Positions 52,355-63,873 are shown, numbered from the stretch's first letter. The stretch: 64,000 nucleotides of DNA from Vulcanisaeta sp. JCM 16161 (GCF_001316285.1 NZ_BBDO01000002.1:186001-250000), one strand, 5' to 3'. The notes: generated by a model from the sequence alone, not told the origin. Made by a program: numbers and translations.

Positions 52355-54071
52355 ATGGTTCAGGTCGCGGCTGCAAAGACGGAATTGATCGAGGTACAAA
52401 GACCGAGAAAGCCACTTGTGGACCTAAGCAGGTTTAAATTACCCAGCACTACAGGAATGCCCTAGAGAATGAGAGACTCCAGCAGATGTGGAAGAAGCAA
52501 TTCGGCTTACCGGACCATGTTCGTGTAGTTAAGGTCTCGGTATCCGTGTGCCCCGTCTGCAGTAGGCAGATACCAATGGTTGTCTATGAGGAGGATGGAG
52601 CAATATGGCTGAAAAAGACTTGCCCAGAACATGGAACATTCAGGGATTTGTACTGGGGCGATGCCGAACTTTATTACTACTTCCTCCAGTGGGATTCTCC
52701 GGAGTATATTGGTAATGGTACTGCGAATCCCAATACAGACCTAGATTACTACGTAATTACCAGTGGTTGTCCGTTCGCTTGTGGATTATGCCCTGTTCAC
52801 AAGACTAATACCGTACTTGCCATAATTGATGTAACGAATAGATGCAACATGAAGTGCCCAGTATGCTTTGCCAACGCCTATGCCGCCGGCTACGTGTATG
52901 AACCAACACTCGAGCAGATAGAGCACATGCTTAGGACGCTCAGGCTCAGAAGCCCTGGGCGCCAAATGCCATCCAATTTAGCGGTGGTGAACCAACATTA
53001 AGGAATGACCTGCCTGAGATAATCAAAATGGCGAAGGCGCTCGGCTTTGACCATATCGAGGTAAATACTAATGGTATAAGGCTTGCGAATGATATTGATT
53101 ACTATAAGAAGCTCCTAGACGCCGGCATGTCAACGATTTATCTGCAGTTCGACACGATAGACCCGAATAACCAGGGAGTATGGAGGCACAGGCTTTATGA
53201 CCCAAGGGCATACGTAGCTGTCAAGAGAAAGGTCATTGAGAATGCCAGGAAGCTTGGCCATAGGTCTGTGGTTCTCGTGGTCACGATGGCCAGGAACTAT
53301 AATGATAAGGATATCGGTAAGATAATTGACTTCGCAGTTGAGAATAGGGATGTTGTTAGGTGGATTAATATACAACCAGTTGCCTTTGCGGGTAGGGCTA
53401 AGGAGTATAGTCCTGAGGAGATTAGGCAGTTTAGAATCACAATACCTGATGTGATAAATGAAATTGAGGCCCAGACAGGCGGTAGGATAAGTAAGTGGGA
53501 TTGGAGACCTGTTAATTGGCCTGTGGCCCTTGGTAAATTGGTTGAGGCGATAACGGGTAGTCCAAAGCCAATATTCGGTAATAATCCAGTCTGTGGTGCA
53601 TCAACGTTTATTTACTATGATGAGGATACCAAGGATATACTACCAATAACAAAGGTTGTTGATGTTGATGGTTTCGAAAAGGCTGTTTGGGATCTACATA
53701 GTAAGGCCGTTAGGGGTGGTGTTTGGAGGGGGATAGCCACGGTGGAGACCCTTAAGTTGCTTAGGTACGTTAAGCATAAGGGCTTTAGGAACATACTTGC
53801 TAATTTCCTGATAAAGAAGGACTATGAGTCACTGGGGCAGGTAATGTTTAACGTGATTGGCCTCGGAATAATGCACTTCATGGATGTCTTTAACTTTGAT
53901 GTGCAGAGGGTCCAGAGGTGCGATATACACTACGCCACACCTGACGGTAGGATAATACCCTTCTGCACAATGAATAACTTCCATAGGGATAAGGTTGAGC
54001 ATAGCTTTAAGATGGACGTGAAGGATTGGTTGAAGATAAAGCTTGCAAGGAACACGGCAGTTTATATATGA
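52355..54071 (+). CDS. radical SAM protein, tetraether synthase (Tes)-like, frameshifted
   Basis: Likely the enzyme that joins two archaeol chains into tetraether (GDGT) lipids. About 571 residues. The radical SAM motif is VTNRCNMKCPVCFANA (C-x3-C-x2-C) near residue 165. Before it are CPVCSRQ and a TCPEHG block and SGCPFACGLCPVHK, all cysteine-rich, and the C terminus has RCDIHYATPDGRIIPFCTMNNF. This set of additional cluster sites matches the MJ0619/Tes family. Frames break near 52443 (N terminus) and 52985. A pterin methylase of the same family cannot be excluded. Start ATG 52355. Confidence 0.8.
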
Positions 54072-54155
54072 TTTAATACTTCGTAAAGATTTGTCCGTAT
54101 TTATTCAACCCACACCTAAGTAATTATTAATAAGTATTCTTTACCCACAAGAAGT

Positions 54156-55310
54156 GTGAAATCTAGAGGTAGGCTTATCCTGGATTCAATCATAAATTCA
54201 TCAGATAACCTACTCATAGTAGTACCGCCATTCATAAATTCCCTATTTTCAGCCATGACCATTTTAATGGAACGATTTAATAGGGGCTTATTAACGCACC
54301 TAACATTATTAACGTTGGAGTCATTAAATGACTTAAGAAGAGACGTAATAAGTAGGTATAATTCGGTCCTGCTCATTGATCCACCCACAATTATGAGACT
54401 TGACGAGCTAGCGCATTCATTCAACGGCAAGAGAGTGCTAGTAATTGGTAGGGAGGGTATTGACTGGATCACTGCCGATGCCTATTTGGAGTTTATGGAC
54501 TCAATGCCTCAATTAATATGGCAATTGTTAAATAATGAATTAAGCCAGGACTCAATGAAATTCCTGGAGACCGCTATCACCTACGAGTTTTACGTAACAC
54601 CTGACTATAACACTTCATTATTTAATGGTTGGTTAACAACCGAATTAATTAATTACCCAGCATTACCCGGCATACTCAGATTGCCGCTGAGCACCTCACT
54701 CTCACGCGCCTTCTCACCCATAATACCCAACATCACGGGTAATGAGGCTGAGGCTAGGAATCTCATAAAGGCCATTGCCAAGAGATGATGCATCATACAG
54801 GGATCTCGGTGAGGACGAGGTAATGACCCTACTTAAGTATATTAGTGATTTTATGCTGAGGGCAGGGTTTAGGGGTGATTACCTCGATAAGTTAGTGCTT
54901 ATGCATAGGAGGTGGATTAACACGGATGTCGATGTTCTAGAGACAATACTTGCCGTAGAGTCTCAATTGGTGCTTTGGGAGTATGCGGGTGGCTTATTAA
55001 ACCCAGTACTTAACCCACAAAGTGTTAAGGACATGATGGCACACTTACTAAGTATGTAGCCGTAATCAGCGAGTACGTAAAGCAACTGGATAGGGATAGT
55101 ATTACGGTGAAGCAGGGCTATCAACCATTAACATTGATTGACAGATTATGCTCAATCATAAACTTCAAAACCGAGACCGGGAGTAAGCCCTTCCTCATTG
55201 AGAATGAGCCACAGCAATTAATTTGTGCATTTAATGAGGATATTACAGATGCGGATTTAGTGTTTAAACGCGGTAATTACTCAATAGCCGTGAAGGGGTT
55301 AAGGCAATGA
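54156..55310 (+). CDS. divergent DHH/Cdc45-like candidate, frameshifted
   Basis: About 385 residues after repair of breaks near 54785 and 55055. No clear catalytic DHH motif is seen. The first 80 residues keep a strand-helix-strand order like DHH phosphoesterases, with PPFINSLFSAMTILMERF where others have the DxDG region and VLLIDPPT where others have an aspartate; the C terminus ends in a RGNYSIAVKGLRQ block like a DHHA1 end. Its place, just before pcc1 and the S3Ae gene, is the usual neighbourhood of archaeal RecJ/Cdc45 homologues. Other functions cannot be excluded. Function by sequence alone is not shown. Confidence 0.6.
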
Positions 55311-55570
55311 TGATTAGGGGCAGGGTTATCCTAGAAATTACTGTGAGGAATTATGAGGATTGCCAAGTAATTGCATCGTCATTACTACCCGATGAGAAAG
55401 ACCTGCCGCAGGGTGTCTCATCAATTATTAAGTGCGTTGATAATAAGTTGGTTTATGAGGTTACATATAATGTTAATGATGATAAGTTATTGAGTGTTTA
55501 TAATACGATTGATGACTTTATTAGAAATTTAAAAGTCGTGATGGAGTCCCTCAGTGGTTTAGGAAGGTAA
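55307..55570 (+). CDS. pcc1: KEOPS subunit Pcc1
   Basis: 87 residues. The order is strand-helix-strand, with a SLLPDEKDLPQG segment near residue 25 where Pcc1 homologues have a conserved SL-x-PD, and a final helix with NTIDDFIRNLKVVMESL. Pcc1 mediates dimer formation of the KEOPS complex, which makes t6A in tRNAs. It overlaps the upstream gene (ATGATG) and is followed by the S3Ae gene. The kinase of the same complex, Bud32, lies at 61.3 kb. Confidence 0.8.
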   Translation: MMIRGRVILEITVRNYEDCQVIASSLLPDEKDLPQGVSSIIKCVDNKLVYEVTYNVNDDKLLSVYNTIDDFIRNLKVVMESLSGLGR

Positions 55571-55580
55571 AAATATAAAA
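55571..55580 (+). promoter_or_regulatory. TATA box for S3Ae gene
   Basis: AAATATAAAA directly after the pcc1 stop ends 30 nt before the GTG at 55611. This supports GTG 55611 over the TTG at 55590 as the start of the ribosomal protein. Confidence 0.5.
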
Positions 55581-55610
55581 AGGGTTTTTTTGATCAATGA
55601 TAAGATCAAC

Positions 55611-56280
55611 GTGTCTGAGCAGAAGCAGGCTAAGACGGGTAAGTGGATGATTAAGAAGTGGTTTACGGTGTATGCGCCTGCGTTATTCAATGGTATAGAG
55701 ATTGGTGAGGTGCCTGCCAACGAGCCTAACGCGCTTATTGGTAGGACAATAGAGGTAACATTATTTGATATAACAAGGGATCTTAGTCACCTTCATATAA
55801 AGTTGAGATTTCAAATAGATAGGGTTGAGGGCGAGAAGACTTATACGAGGTTTAAGGGCATGGAATTAACTAGGGATTATATAAAGAGCTTGATCAGGAG
55901 GGGTTCAAGCTTGATTCAATTAATACAGGACATAAATACCACGGATAACGCATTGCTTAGGGTCACAGTACTCGCCATGACACCAACAAGGTGCAAGTCA
56001 AGCCAAAAAAAGGGCAATTAGGAAGGAATTTTCTAAGACTTTGAATGAATTTGCGAGTAAGGTTGACTTTAACGGGTTCATAAAAGCCGCGGTATTTGGC
56101 GATGTAAGTAATCAATTATTTGCTGTTGGTAAGAAGATATATCCACTGAGGAAGGTTGAGGTTTATAAGATAAAGGTATTGAGGTACCCAACAGGTGGTG
56201 AGGTCAAGCCCGTGGGTGAGGAGGTTAAGGTCACAGAAACAACAGCTGAGTCTCAACCCTCCTCCTCGCCTTCCTCGTAA
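55611..56280 (+). CDS. rps3ae: 30S ribosomal protein S3Ae (eS1), frameshifted
   Basis: About 223 residues of the small-subunit protein found in archaea and eukaryotes. The start (SEQKQAKTGKWMIKKWF) and the later TRFKGMELTRDYIKSLIRRG block are diagnostic, and the C terminus continues in the other frame with KVDFNGFIKAAVFGDVSNQL and KIYPLRKVEVYKIKVL. The frame breaks near 55998, in an AAAAA/GGG context. GTG 55611 is preferred because the TATA box places the transcript start there. The C-terminal 28 nt overlap the end of a convergent KH-protein gene. Confidence 0.93.
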
Positions 56281-56851
56281 TAAGTCCTGCTCAACCTCTC
56301 CATCAACTCCCTATACCTACTCTCCCTCCTCCAATTCTGAATCCACCTATACACAGTGGCGTGTTGCCTACCTCGGATGAGCATCTCTATGGCCTCTCTG
56401 GCAACCTTAACGTTCTCATAAAGACCGAGAATCGCTATGTACTTATCACCAATCACTATGTTCGTATCCGTTAACTCCTGGAGAACCCTCTTAGCCCTAC
56501 CATCCTCACCAATTATCCTAGCCTTGATCCTACTGATGTGGTTGGACTTATCCTTATTATTAATGTAGTCCCTCAAATCAATTATCTCAAGGGTATAATC
56601 ATCGCTCCTTAGGTTTTGAGCGTCATTATAGTCAAAGCCGTATGAAATGGCCTCAATGATATTCTTAGCTTCATTAACTGATCAAAGTTTGTATTAACGC
56701 CTGGGATTATCGTGACCTCACCTTTATCATTATCAACCATTACCTTAACGCCAAATTCCTCCTCGATTGCCTTTACCGAATCGCTGATTGCCTTCAACCT
56801 ATTCTTCTCAACCACGAGCTTGAAGCCTCCCTTCATGTAGTCACTTATCAT
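56253..56851 (-). CDS. KH-domain ribosome assembly protein (Pno1/Krr1-like), frameshifted
   Basis: About 199 residues with two KH-type segments. The first (LVVEKNRLKAISDSVKAIEEEFGV) is followed by a VTIIPG strand; the second has ARIIGEDGRAKRVLQELTDT, the GxxG loop of KH domains, then AREAIEMLIRGRQHATVYRWIQ and an acidic tail. This matches archaeal Dim2/Pno1 homologues, which help 16S rRNA maturation. The frame breaks near 56650. Its tail converges on and overlaps the S3Ae gene. Start ATG 56851. Confidence 0.85.
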
Positions 56852-56947
56852 GTTCCCATTTACATAGTCTCCTCGGATTAAAAATCTTGCTTTCTCCGTG
56901 AATTTGTAAATTATTAATAATTATAATTATTACTATGGTAGGAAAAT

Positions 56948-56957
56948 TTTAAATATA
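56948..56957 (+). promoter_or_regulatory. TATA box for pgk-gap operon
   Basis: A GAAAA BRE-like stretch and TTTAAATATA end 22 nt before the ATG at 56980, fitting a leaderless pgk-gap transcript. Confidence 0.55.
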
Positions 56958-56979
56958 CTACCTATCATAACTGAGTAGT

Positions 56980-58190
56980 ATGGGTTTACCCAGTTTACCC
57001 AGTTCACTTCCAACAATAAACCTATGTAGTAAGGGCAGGGTCTTAGTTAGGGTTGACATGAACGTCCCAATAAATAGGGACTCCGGCGAAATACTTGATG
57101 AGTATAGGATTGAGGCTCACTCAAGGACTATTAAGCACCTAGTTGATTCAGGTTTGCCCGTCGTCGTAGTGACGCATCAGGGTAGGCCCGGAGATCCAGA
57201 GTTTGTGTCCCTTGAAATGCACGCTAAGGTACTAAGTAAGTACCTGGGCATGGAGGTGCATTTCGTAGATGATGTAATGGGGCCCAAGGCACGTGAGGAA
57301 ATAAGTAGGTTAAGGCCCGGCGAGGTATTAATGCTCGATAACCTCAGGTTCATTAGTGAAGAGGTTATTGAGGGGGAGCCGCAGAAACTTGCGAATACGT
57401 ACCTAGTGAGGAGGTTGGCGCCATTATTTAATTACTTCATTCTTGACGCGTTCGCCACGGCGCATAGGTCACAGCCAAGTATTGTTGGTTTTCCATACGT
57501 ACTACCAAGCTGTATGGGGCTTATCATGGAGAGCGAGGTCAATGCATTGGGTAAGGTATTAAGTACGAGGGGCGTATCCACGGTATTAATCGCGGGCGGC
57601 GCAAAGGTTCCCGAAACCGTTAAGGCCATTAAGGCATTGCTTAGTAAAAACCTGGTTAGTAAGGTGTTGGTCGGCGGTCTGGTTGGTCAATTGTTCCTTG
57701 CCCTGAGACATGGTAATAATAAGTTGCTTAGCAATGTTAAGGTTGACCAGGGCACGGTTAATGACGCTATGGATATCATGAAGCTATTTAATGATAAGGT
57801 GGTGCTTCCAGTCGATTCTGTTCAGCCAGATGGTAAGGTCGTCGAACCAAGCAATGCGCAGTCAATGCTCGATATAGGTCCTGGGACCATTGACTTATTT
57901 AGTAAGTACGTTGCGACAGCCGATATCGCAATAATGACAGGACCGCTCGGCCTGGTTGAAGTTGATCAATTTGCGGTGGGTACTAGGGATGTTATGAGGC
58001 TATGGTTGATAATGCACAATTCACGGTAATTGGCGGTGGTCATACGATAATGTCCGCCAGGAAGTTCGGGTTAATAAATAGAATAAGCCACGTGTCCACT
58101 GGTGGTAGGGCATTCATCCAGTTCTTGGCAGACCCATACCTACCCGGTATTAAGGCCCTCGAGCTTTCCAAATCTAGGTTCTGGGTGTGA
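56980..58190 (+). CDS. pgk: phosphoglycerate kinase, frameshifted
   Basis: About 403 residues. RVLVRVDMNVPI is the N-terminal signature, HRSQPS and GAKVPETVKAI lie mid-way, and GGGHTIM near the C terminus is the nucleotide-binding glycine block. The last part (VDNAQFTVIGGGHT) is in another frame, with the break near 58005. Followed after 3 nt by the GAPDH gene. Interconverts 1,3-bisphosphoglycerate and 3-phosphoglycerate. Confidence 0.94.
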
Positions 58191-58193
58191 GCC

Positions 58194-59239
58194 ATGACTG
58201 TGAGGATTGGCATAATGGGTTATGGAACGATTGGTAAGAGGGTTGCTGATGCAGTAATGAGGATGGATGACATGGAGCTGATTGGCGTAATTAAGCAAAC
58301 ACCTGATTACGAGGGTGAGGTCGCCATAAGTAAGGGCATTAAGTTATACACCTATGAGGATAGAATCAGCAAGTTTGAAAAGGCTGGAATTAAGGTTGCG
58401 GGGACTGTCAACGACCTTATAAAAGATGTAGACGTAATCATCGACGCCACACCAGATGGTGTTGGCGCTGAGAATAGGTCAAGGATCTATGAACCATCGG
58501 GGCTAAGGGCCATATTTCAGGGAGGTGAGGAAGCGAGGTTGCCGAAGTGAGTTTTAACGCGCTTGCTAATTACGACATGGCCATTGGCAAGAGGTTTGTG
58601 AGGGTCGTTAGTTGCAACACGACCGCACTCTCGAGACTAATAAGCGCCTTTTTAATCCATGGTTATAAAATAAGGAGGGTCAGGGCATACCTAGTAAGGA
58701 GGGGTGCAGATCCCAGGGAGTTTAAGAAGGGGCCCATCAACGACGTAGTATTCAACCCAGCAACCGTGCCCAGTCATCATGGACCTGATGTACAGACGGT
58801 AATACCCACTATCGATATCATCACCATGGCGGTAGCCGTACCCACAACCATGATGCACCTACACATGGTCAACATAGAGTTTGACGGGCAGGTAAGTAGG
58901 GGCGAGGTTATGAAGGTTCTTGAGGAGACCCCTAGGATACTATTGTTTAGCTCATCATCGAGAAAGTTCGAGTCACTTGCACAAATAATTGAGTGGGCTA
59001 GGGATGTGGGTAGGCTTAGGGGCGATGTTATGGAGAACGCGGTAATCGAGGACTCAATAACGGTGTTCCAGAACGAGTTATTCCTTATGCAGGGTGTTCA
59101 CCAGGAAAGTATTGTAGTTCCCGAGAACATAGATGCCGTAAGGGCCATGTTTAAACTCTCCAGTAAGTGGGACTCTATTAGGAAGACTGATTTGGCGCTT
59201 AATCTCGTAACCACAGGTAAGAATTACAACCTTTCTTAA
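58194..59239 (+). CDS. gap: archaeal glyceraldehyde-3-phosphate dehydrogenase, frameshifted
   Basis: About 348 residues of the archaeal NAD(P)-dependent phosphorylating type. The N terminus has [16 protein letters not shown] (Rossmann), and [12 protein letters not shown] carries the active-site cysteine. The ATIPxxx-type [13 protein letters not shown] segment and HMVNIEF strand follow. The frame breaks near 58545, where a GGAAG run is probably short by one base. It follows pgk at 3 nt, so both are expressed together; this pair usually serves gluconeogenesis in these organisms. Confidence 0.94.
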
Positions 59240-59283
59240 TCACAGATTCAAAGCTTTTAAGCCCGAATAATCCCCGTACTTGT

Positions 59284-60339
59284 ATGGACATAGACATACT
59301 GAGTCGATTATCAACGGAGATAGGCCCCTCGGGCTTCGAGGATAGGGTAAGGAGAGTTATTAGGGACTTCATAAGCGATTATGTAGATGAGGTCACTACT
59401 GATAATATGGGAAACCTAATTGCTAGGGTTGGTAATGGCCCATTCAAAGTCCTGATCAGTGCCCATATGGATGAGGTTGGCGTTATGGTTTCCCACATAG
59501 ACCAAAGGGGCTTTCTAAGAATAATACCTATTGGTGGTCTAGACCCATGGACACTCCTTGATAAGGAGTTAGTGTTTATGGGTAAAAATGGCGATGTTGT
59601 TGGTATTGTTGGTGTTGACCCACCGCATTTACGTAAGGAGAAGCCTCCATCAAAGTTTGAGGAGCTGTATGTTGATGCAGGCTTTAGTAGTAAGGATGAG
59701 GCCTTAAAGAATGGTATAATGCCTGGCGTTCCAGGCACGTTCGTGGGTAATTTTAGGCTGAGGGGTTCCGTGGCTATTGGTAAGGCATTTGATAATAGGG
59801 TTGGTTGTACGGTTTTAATAGACGTAATTAAGGACATTAGGAATAAGGTTGATGGCGATGTATCGTTGTACTTCTCATGGAATACTCAGGAGGAGGTCGG
59901 TCTTAGGGGTATCAATGCCGTCGTTCACCAGGTCAACCCTCACATGGCATTTATTGTGGAGACTACGGTTGCTGCCGATGTACCAACAAGCAGTGAGGAT
60001 GTTTGGATAACGAGGATCGGCGGTGGTGCTGCGTTGAGGGCGTATGATAGGTCCATGATAGCTAACCCTAGATTATTGTCTGTGGCTATGGAACTCGCTG
60101 AGAGTAGTAATGTTAGGTATCAGGTTCAGGTTAACCCGTATGGCGGTACGGATGCCGGTGTGGTGCATACTTACGGCACTGGTGTACCATCACTAGTAAT
60201 ATCAACTCCCGCAAGGTACATCCACTCACCAGCCTCGCTAATTAGTATAAATGATGTGGAGCAGGTTGAAAATTTATTGAGAATTCTATTGCTAAATCTT
60301 AACCTAGTTAGGAACAAGGCCCTAATGAGTGGGAAGTGA
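59284..60339 (+). CDS. M42-family peptidase
   Basis: 351 residues, intact. A dinuclear metal aminopeptidase of the TET/glutamyl aminopeptidase group: SAHMDEVGVMV holds the first metal histidine and Asp near residue 62, GKAFDNRVGC the bridging Asp near 170, and SWNTQEEVGLRG the catalytic and metal glutamates near 202. A final HSP segment carries the last histidine. TET-type members form large dodecameric complexes. The last 4 nt overlap the next gene. Confidence 0.93.
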   Translation: MDIDILSRLSTEIGPSGFEDRVRRVIRDFISDYVDEVTTDNMGNLIARVGNGPFKVLISAHMDEVGVMVSHIDQRGFLRIIPIGGLDPWTLLDKELVFMGKNGDVVGIVGVDPPHLRKEKPPSKFEELYVDAGFSSKDEALKNGIMPGVPGTFVGNFRLRGSVAIGKAFDNRVGCTVLIDVIKDIRNKVDGDVSLYFSWNTQEEVGLRGINAVVHQVNPHMAFIVETTVAADVPTSSEDVWITRIGGGAALRAYDRSMIANPRLLSVAMELAESSNVRYQVQVNPYGGTDAGVVHTYGTGVPSLVISTPARYIHSPASLISINDVEQVENLLRILLLNLNLVRNKALMSGK

Positions 60340-60790
60340 TGGAGACCAAGAGGGTAATGACCTTGATTGGTAGGGAACAGGCTGTTGTTGGTAAGACTTT
60401 CAGGCTATATTCAATTCCAAATGAATGCAGGCAATGTAAATTATTCAACATATGCGTGGCTAGCTTAAGCCAGGTAGGGTTTATAGAATTGTTGAGGTTA
60501 GGCATGTTGGCTTGCCACAGCCAAATAAGTGCCTTTTAACGGGTGAGGATATGGTCCCAATAATTGCTGAAGAACTCCCAATAATTATCCCAATACCAAC
60601 CAAGTTGTTCATAGAGGGGGTCGTTGTTACATATACGAAGTCGTTAATTACGTGTAATGACGCTAAGAGGTACCTGCCCAGCGATAATGTGCTCAAGGAT
60701 GGTACTAAGGTGAAGATTGTGAGGGAGACTGGGCGAATTAGGTGTGATAATGAGGGTTACGTGCTCGCTGAGGTAATACCGCTTGATTAA
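60336..60790 (+). CDS. UPF0179-type protein, frameshifted
   Basis: About 150 residues of an archaeal uncharacterised family. The N-terminal TLIGREQAVVGKTFRLY and the ECRQCKLFNIC cysteine cluster fit UPF0179, with a further cysteine later in NKCLLTGED. The frame breaks near 60488; the repaired middle reads YRIVEVRHVGLPQPNKC. Start ATG 60339, or the overlapping GTG 60336. Metal binding is likely; function is unknown. Confidence 0.78.
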
Positions 60791-60796
60791 GTCTCA

Positions 60797-61249
60797 TTAT
60801 GCGAGCATTGAGAATGCCTCAGGCGTGTAGGTGAAGTCCTGCGGTAGCTTACCAACACGCTTATAGTACTTAATTAACCTATGTATCTTAGACTCGACCA
60901 GGTTTAAGCCCCTCCTAGCGCTCAGGTCCTTTGGATGCTCCTCAAGGTGCTTCCTAATCTTTATAGCCCTCCTAATTAGGTTCATTAGGTCCTCAGGTAT
61001 TTGTGGTGCCAATCCGTGTTCCTGCAACACCTCGGTGATGCTCTTACCAAGTATTGGCTTAACCAGCGGTATTCCATATTGATCCCTAAGTATTATGCCT
61101 ATCATCGATGGTGAGAAACCCCTCTTGGCCAGTTCAACGACTAATTGCTCAACCTCCTCCTGCGTGTATGAAACCCATGAAGGCGTTACCTTAGACACAG
61201 GCCTTGTACTTCCACTCTTACCTCGCTTATGCCTGCTACGGTGAGGCAC
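60797..61249 (-). CDS. rps15: 30S ribosomal protein S15 (uS15)
   Basis: 150 residues. A basic N-terminal extension ([16 protein letters not shown]), as in archaeal and eukaryotic S15/S13e, precedes the S15 fold ([20 protein letters not shown] and [19 protein letters not shown]). Start GTG 61249, with a CTTTAAAA box about 22-30 nt upstream. Convergent with the UPF0179 gene. Intact. Confidence 0.96.
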   Translation of the reverse strand: MPHRSRHKRGKSGSTRPVSKVTPSWVSYTQEEVEQLVVELAKRGFSPSMIGIILRDQYGIPLVKPILGKSITEVLQEHGLAPQIPEDLMNLIRRAIKIRKHLEEHPKDLSARRGLNLVESKIHRLIKYYKRVGKLPQDFTYTPEAFSMLA

Positions 61250-61270
61250 GCCTAACGATACACAGAGAAG

Positions 61271-61279
61271 TTTTAAAGC
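61271..61279 (-). promoter_or_regulatory. TATA box for S15 gene
   Basis: On the minus strand GCTTTAAAA lies 22-30 nt before the GTG at 61249, at the leaderless distance. Confidence 0.45.
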
Positions 61280-61307
61280 TTATTTATTCGTGAGAGTAAT
61301 TGGGCAA

Positions 61308-61975
61308 TCACCTAACGGCATACCTAACCATCCTCCTTATCCTATTAACCATTGACTTAACCCTATCCGTTAATTCAGGCCCCATGGCACTCCTATACCC
61401 ATTAAGGAACTCTGTGAATAGGAAATTACTTTGGTCCTTATGTAATGCCTCAAATGACCTCAGGGTTACGTTAAGGTCAAGGGCCAACTTATATAGCATC
61501 CTAATGTCCTGCGCATTAGGCGGTCTACCGAGGATTTCCGATAGTCCAAAGTCTATGAGGTATAGCTTATCATCGACTACTAATGCATTGGCCGGTGTTG
61601 GATCGCCATGCACAATCCCACCCCTATGCAGTATACCTACGTAATTACCCATTATTCTTACGTAATTAATGACCTTATCATTAAGCCCCTCATTACTCAT
61701 TAAGAACTTAACCAACGGCACTCCATTTAGGTACTCCATCCTAATCCTCATGTTGACCAGGTCAACATCGTATATCCTGGGCACGGGTATGCCCAACTCC
61801 CTAGCCTTAGCATGGCCCTTGCCTCATTAATGGTTCTCAATCTACGAATATAATTATCAAACTCAGCCCTTCTATAGCCCTTCGGTACCCTCTCCTTAAC
61901 GAGCACGGTCATCCCAAGCCAATCCTCTAGGTAAAGCACGGCCTCCGCACCAATTGCTATTGGCTTACGACTCAC
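61308..61975 (-). CDS. bud32: KEOPS kinase Bud32, frameshifted
   Basis: About 222 residues of the small atypical kinase that acts with Kae1 in t6A synthesis. GAEAVLYLEDWLG is the P-loop-like start, VLVKERVPKGYR holds the ATP lysine, IVHGDPTPANALVVD is the catalytic loop near residue 135, and LIDFGLSE the metal-binding DFG-like motif. The frame breaks near 61795. Start GTG 61975. It lies next to S15, and Pcc1 of the same complex is 5.7 kb away. Confidence 0.93.
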
Positions 61976-62011
61976 TAAATTAGGGATTAATTTAAGTTGA
62001 AAATTTTTACT

Positions 62012-63873
62012 TTAGGAAGCCTTAACCTCCTCCGGCTTTATTAATGAGGCCTTAACAATCTCGGATATGTCCAGTATTCTAACCCTATCCTCAACACCCT
62101 TCACCCTAGCAGCATCGGTAAGCATGGCATTGCAAAATGGGCATAGTGTGACTATCGTTTGAGCATTCGTCTCCATTAACTGCTCAAGCCTTATATGGCT
62201 AATCCTCTTCTTCTCAGGCACATCATACCAATAATTAGCGCCACCAGCGCCACAGCAGAATGTTTGAGCGCCATGTTTCTTAGCCTCCTTTAAGTTACCA
62301 ATCTTATTAACAATGACCCTTTGAGGCTTAGTGATATTATTATACCTGGCTAGGTAGCATGGGTCGTGTATCGTAAAGACTGTGTTATTCCGACCAACGT
62401 TTATTTTGCCATCATTTATTAACTGCTCAAGGAACTCCGAGTGATGAATCACCTTCACATTGCCCATCCAAGGATCAATCTTTGGATAGTCGTTCTTAAA
62501 GACGTTATAGCCGTGAGGACATATTGTTATTATATTCTTAACGCCGTACTTCTTAAATAACTCAATGTTATTAAGTGCCAATTCCTGAAACCTACCTTCC
62601 TCACCAAGTCTTCTCGCTGGATCTCCACAGCACGTCTCCTCATCACCAAGTATTGCAATCTTATCTAGGAGTCCTGCAACCTTCAGTATTTCTATTAATG
62701 ACGTGATTATTTCCCTAGCCCTATTATCAAAACTACCCATGCAACCAACCCAGAGCAGGTACTCAAAGCTTGGATTCTCTTGAACAGTCTTAACGCCAAG
62801 TTCCTTAAGCCAGTCGTGCCTACCGTAATTGGGCATACCCATTGAGTTATTGTATTGGGATAAGTTCAGGAGTAAGTTAGACTTCTTCTGGTCAAGCTTT
62901 CCCAATTCAACGAGCTTCCTCCTAAGATCCATTATTATGTCTATATGCCTAACACCGACTGGGCAGCTGTACGTACATGCACCGCAGGTTGTGCATGCCC
63001 ATAGTTCATCCTCATTTATGACCTTAAAGGCATCAGCTTCAAGCCCTGCGGAATTCCTCAGCAATGCAAGCTTCCTAACGAGCACCCTTGGCGATAAGGC
63101 CTGCCAGCCGCAACCGCGGGACATGCTTCTTCACAAGCTCCAATTTCAACGCATGAACTAAAGCTGTGAATTTCATAGTCCTCAAATTCACTCAACTTCT
63201 CAACACCCATCTTAACCTGGCTTGCATCGACCTTACCATTAATCACATCCTTAATATTAAACGGCATACGTATATTGGGCAGACCCCTATCAAAGTCCAT
63301 GAATAAATTAACCTCAGGTCTTGCATAGAATAGCACAATAAGTAAATAGTCGGCTATTGTTATTGCTAGCTTAACGTCAATATAGAATAATGATGGCAAT
63401 ATTGTCAATACGAGGGTTGACGTAGTTAGCAATATTATGGCCATGAGAATTCCCTGGAGCGTCAGTGATTTACCTCTGAAATCCTGGGACACTCCCAGGA
63501 AGTTATGTACGTTAATTGCCCGAATAAAAACCTGCACCCTCCATGCAAATGCCGCCAGTAATCCTGCAATGAATGGTACGGCTATGGCGAACATCACGTA
63601 ATGCGCAATGACATACCTGTAAATCCATGGGTAGAGAAGTGTATAAAGCATTGATAAAGAAACACCACCTAATATTGAGAAGTGAAGCGCATCAACATAA
63701 CTTCTCCTTATACCATTAATTTCGTACTTAACGAAGTTTATTAAGCGATCTATGGATAATCGCATCTTACTTATCCTAACCTCATAATATAGTCTAACTA
63801 TTAATGCTATTATTAATGCCAAATCTACCGTATATAGCGAATAAAGTAGGCGAATTAGGGCAATTTGATCCAT
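62012..63873 (-). CDS. membrane Fe-S oxidoreductase, Etf:quinone oxidoreductase-like, frameshifted
   Basis: About 620 residues. The first ~200 residues hold five or six hydrophobic helices with histidines in helix positions (ALHFSI, IAHYVM, INVHNF), as in b-type heme subunits of heterodisulfide reductases. Then come two [4Fe-4S] motifs (CVEIGACEEACP and CTTCGACTYSCP), and two CCG domains follow, with CCGDPA and FCCGAGGANYW, each with a partner WVGC or HDPC segment. The fused layout matches Emo-type (DUF224) EtfAB:menaquinone oxidoreductases. The frame breaks near 63092. It lies just downstream of etfA. Start ATG 63873. Confidence 0.85.
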
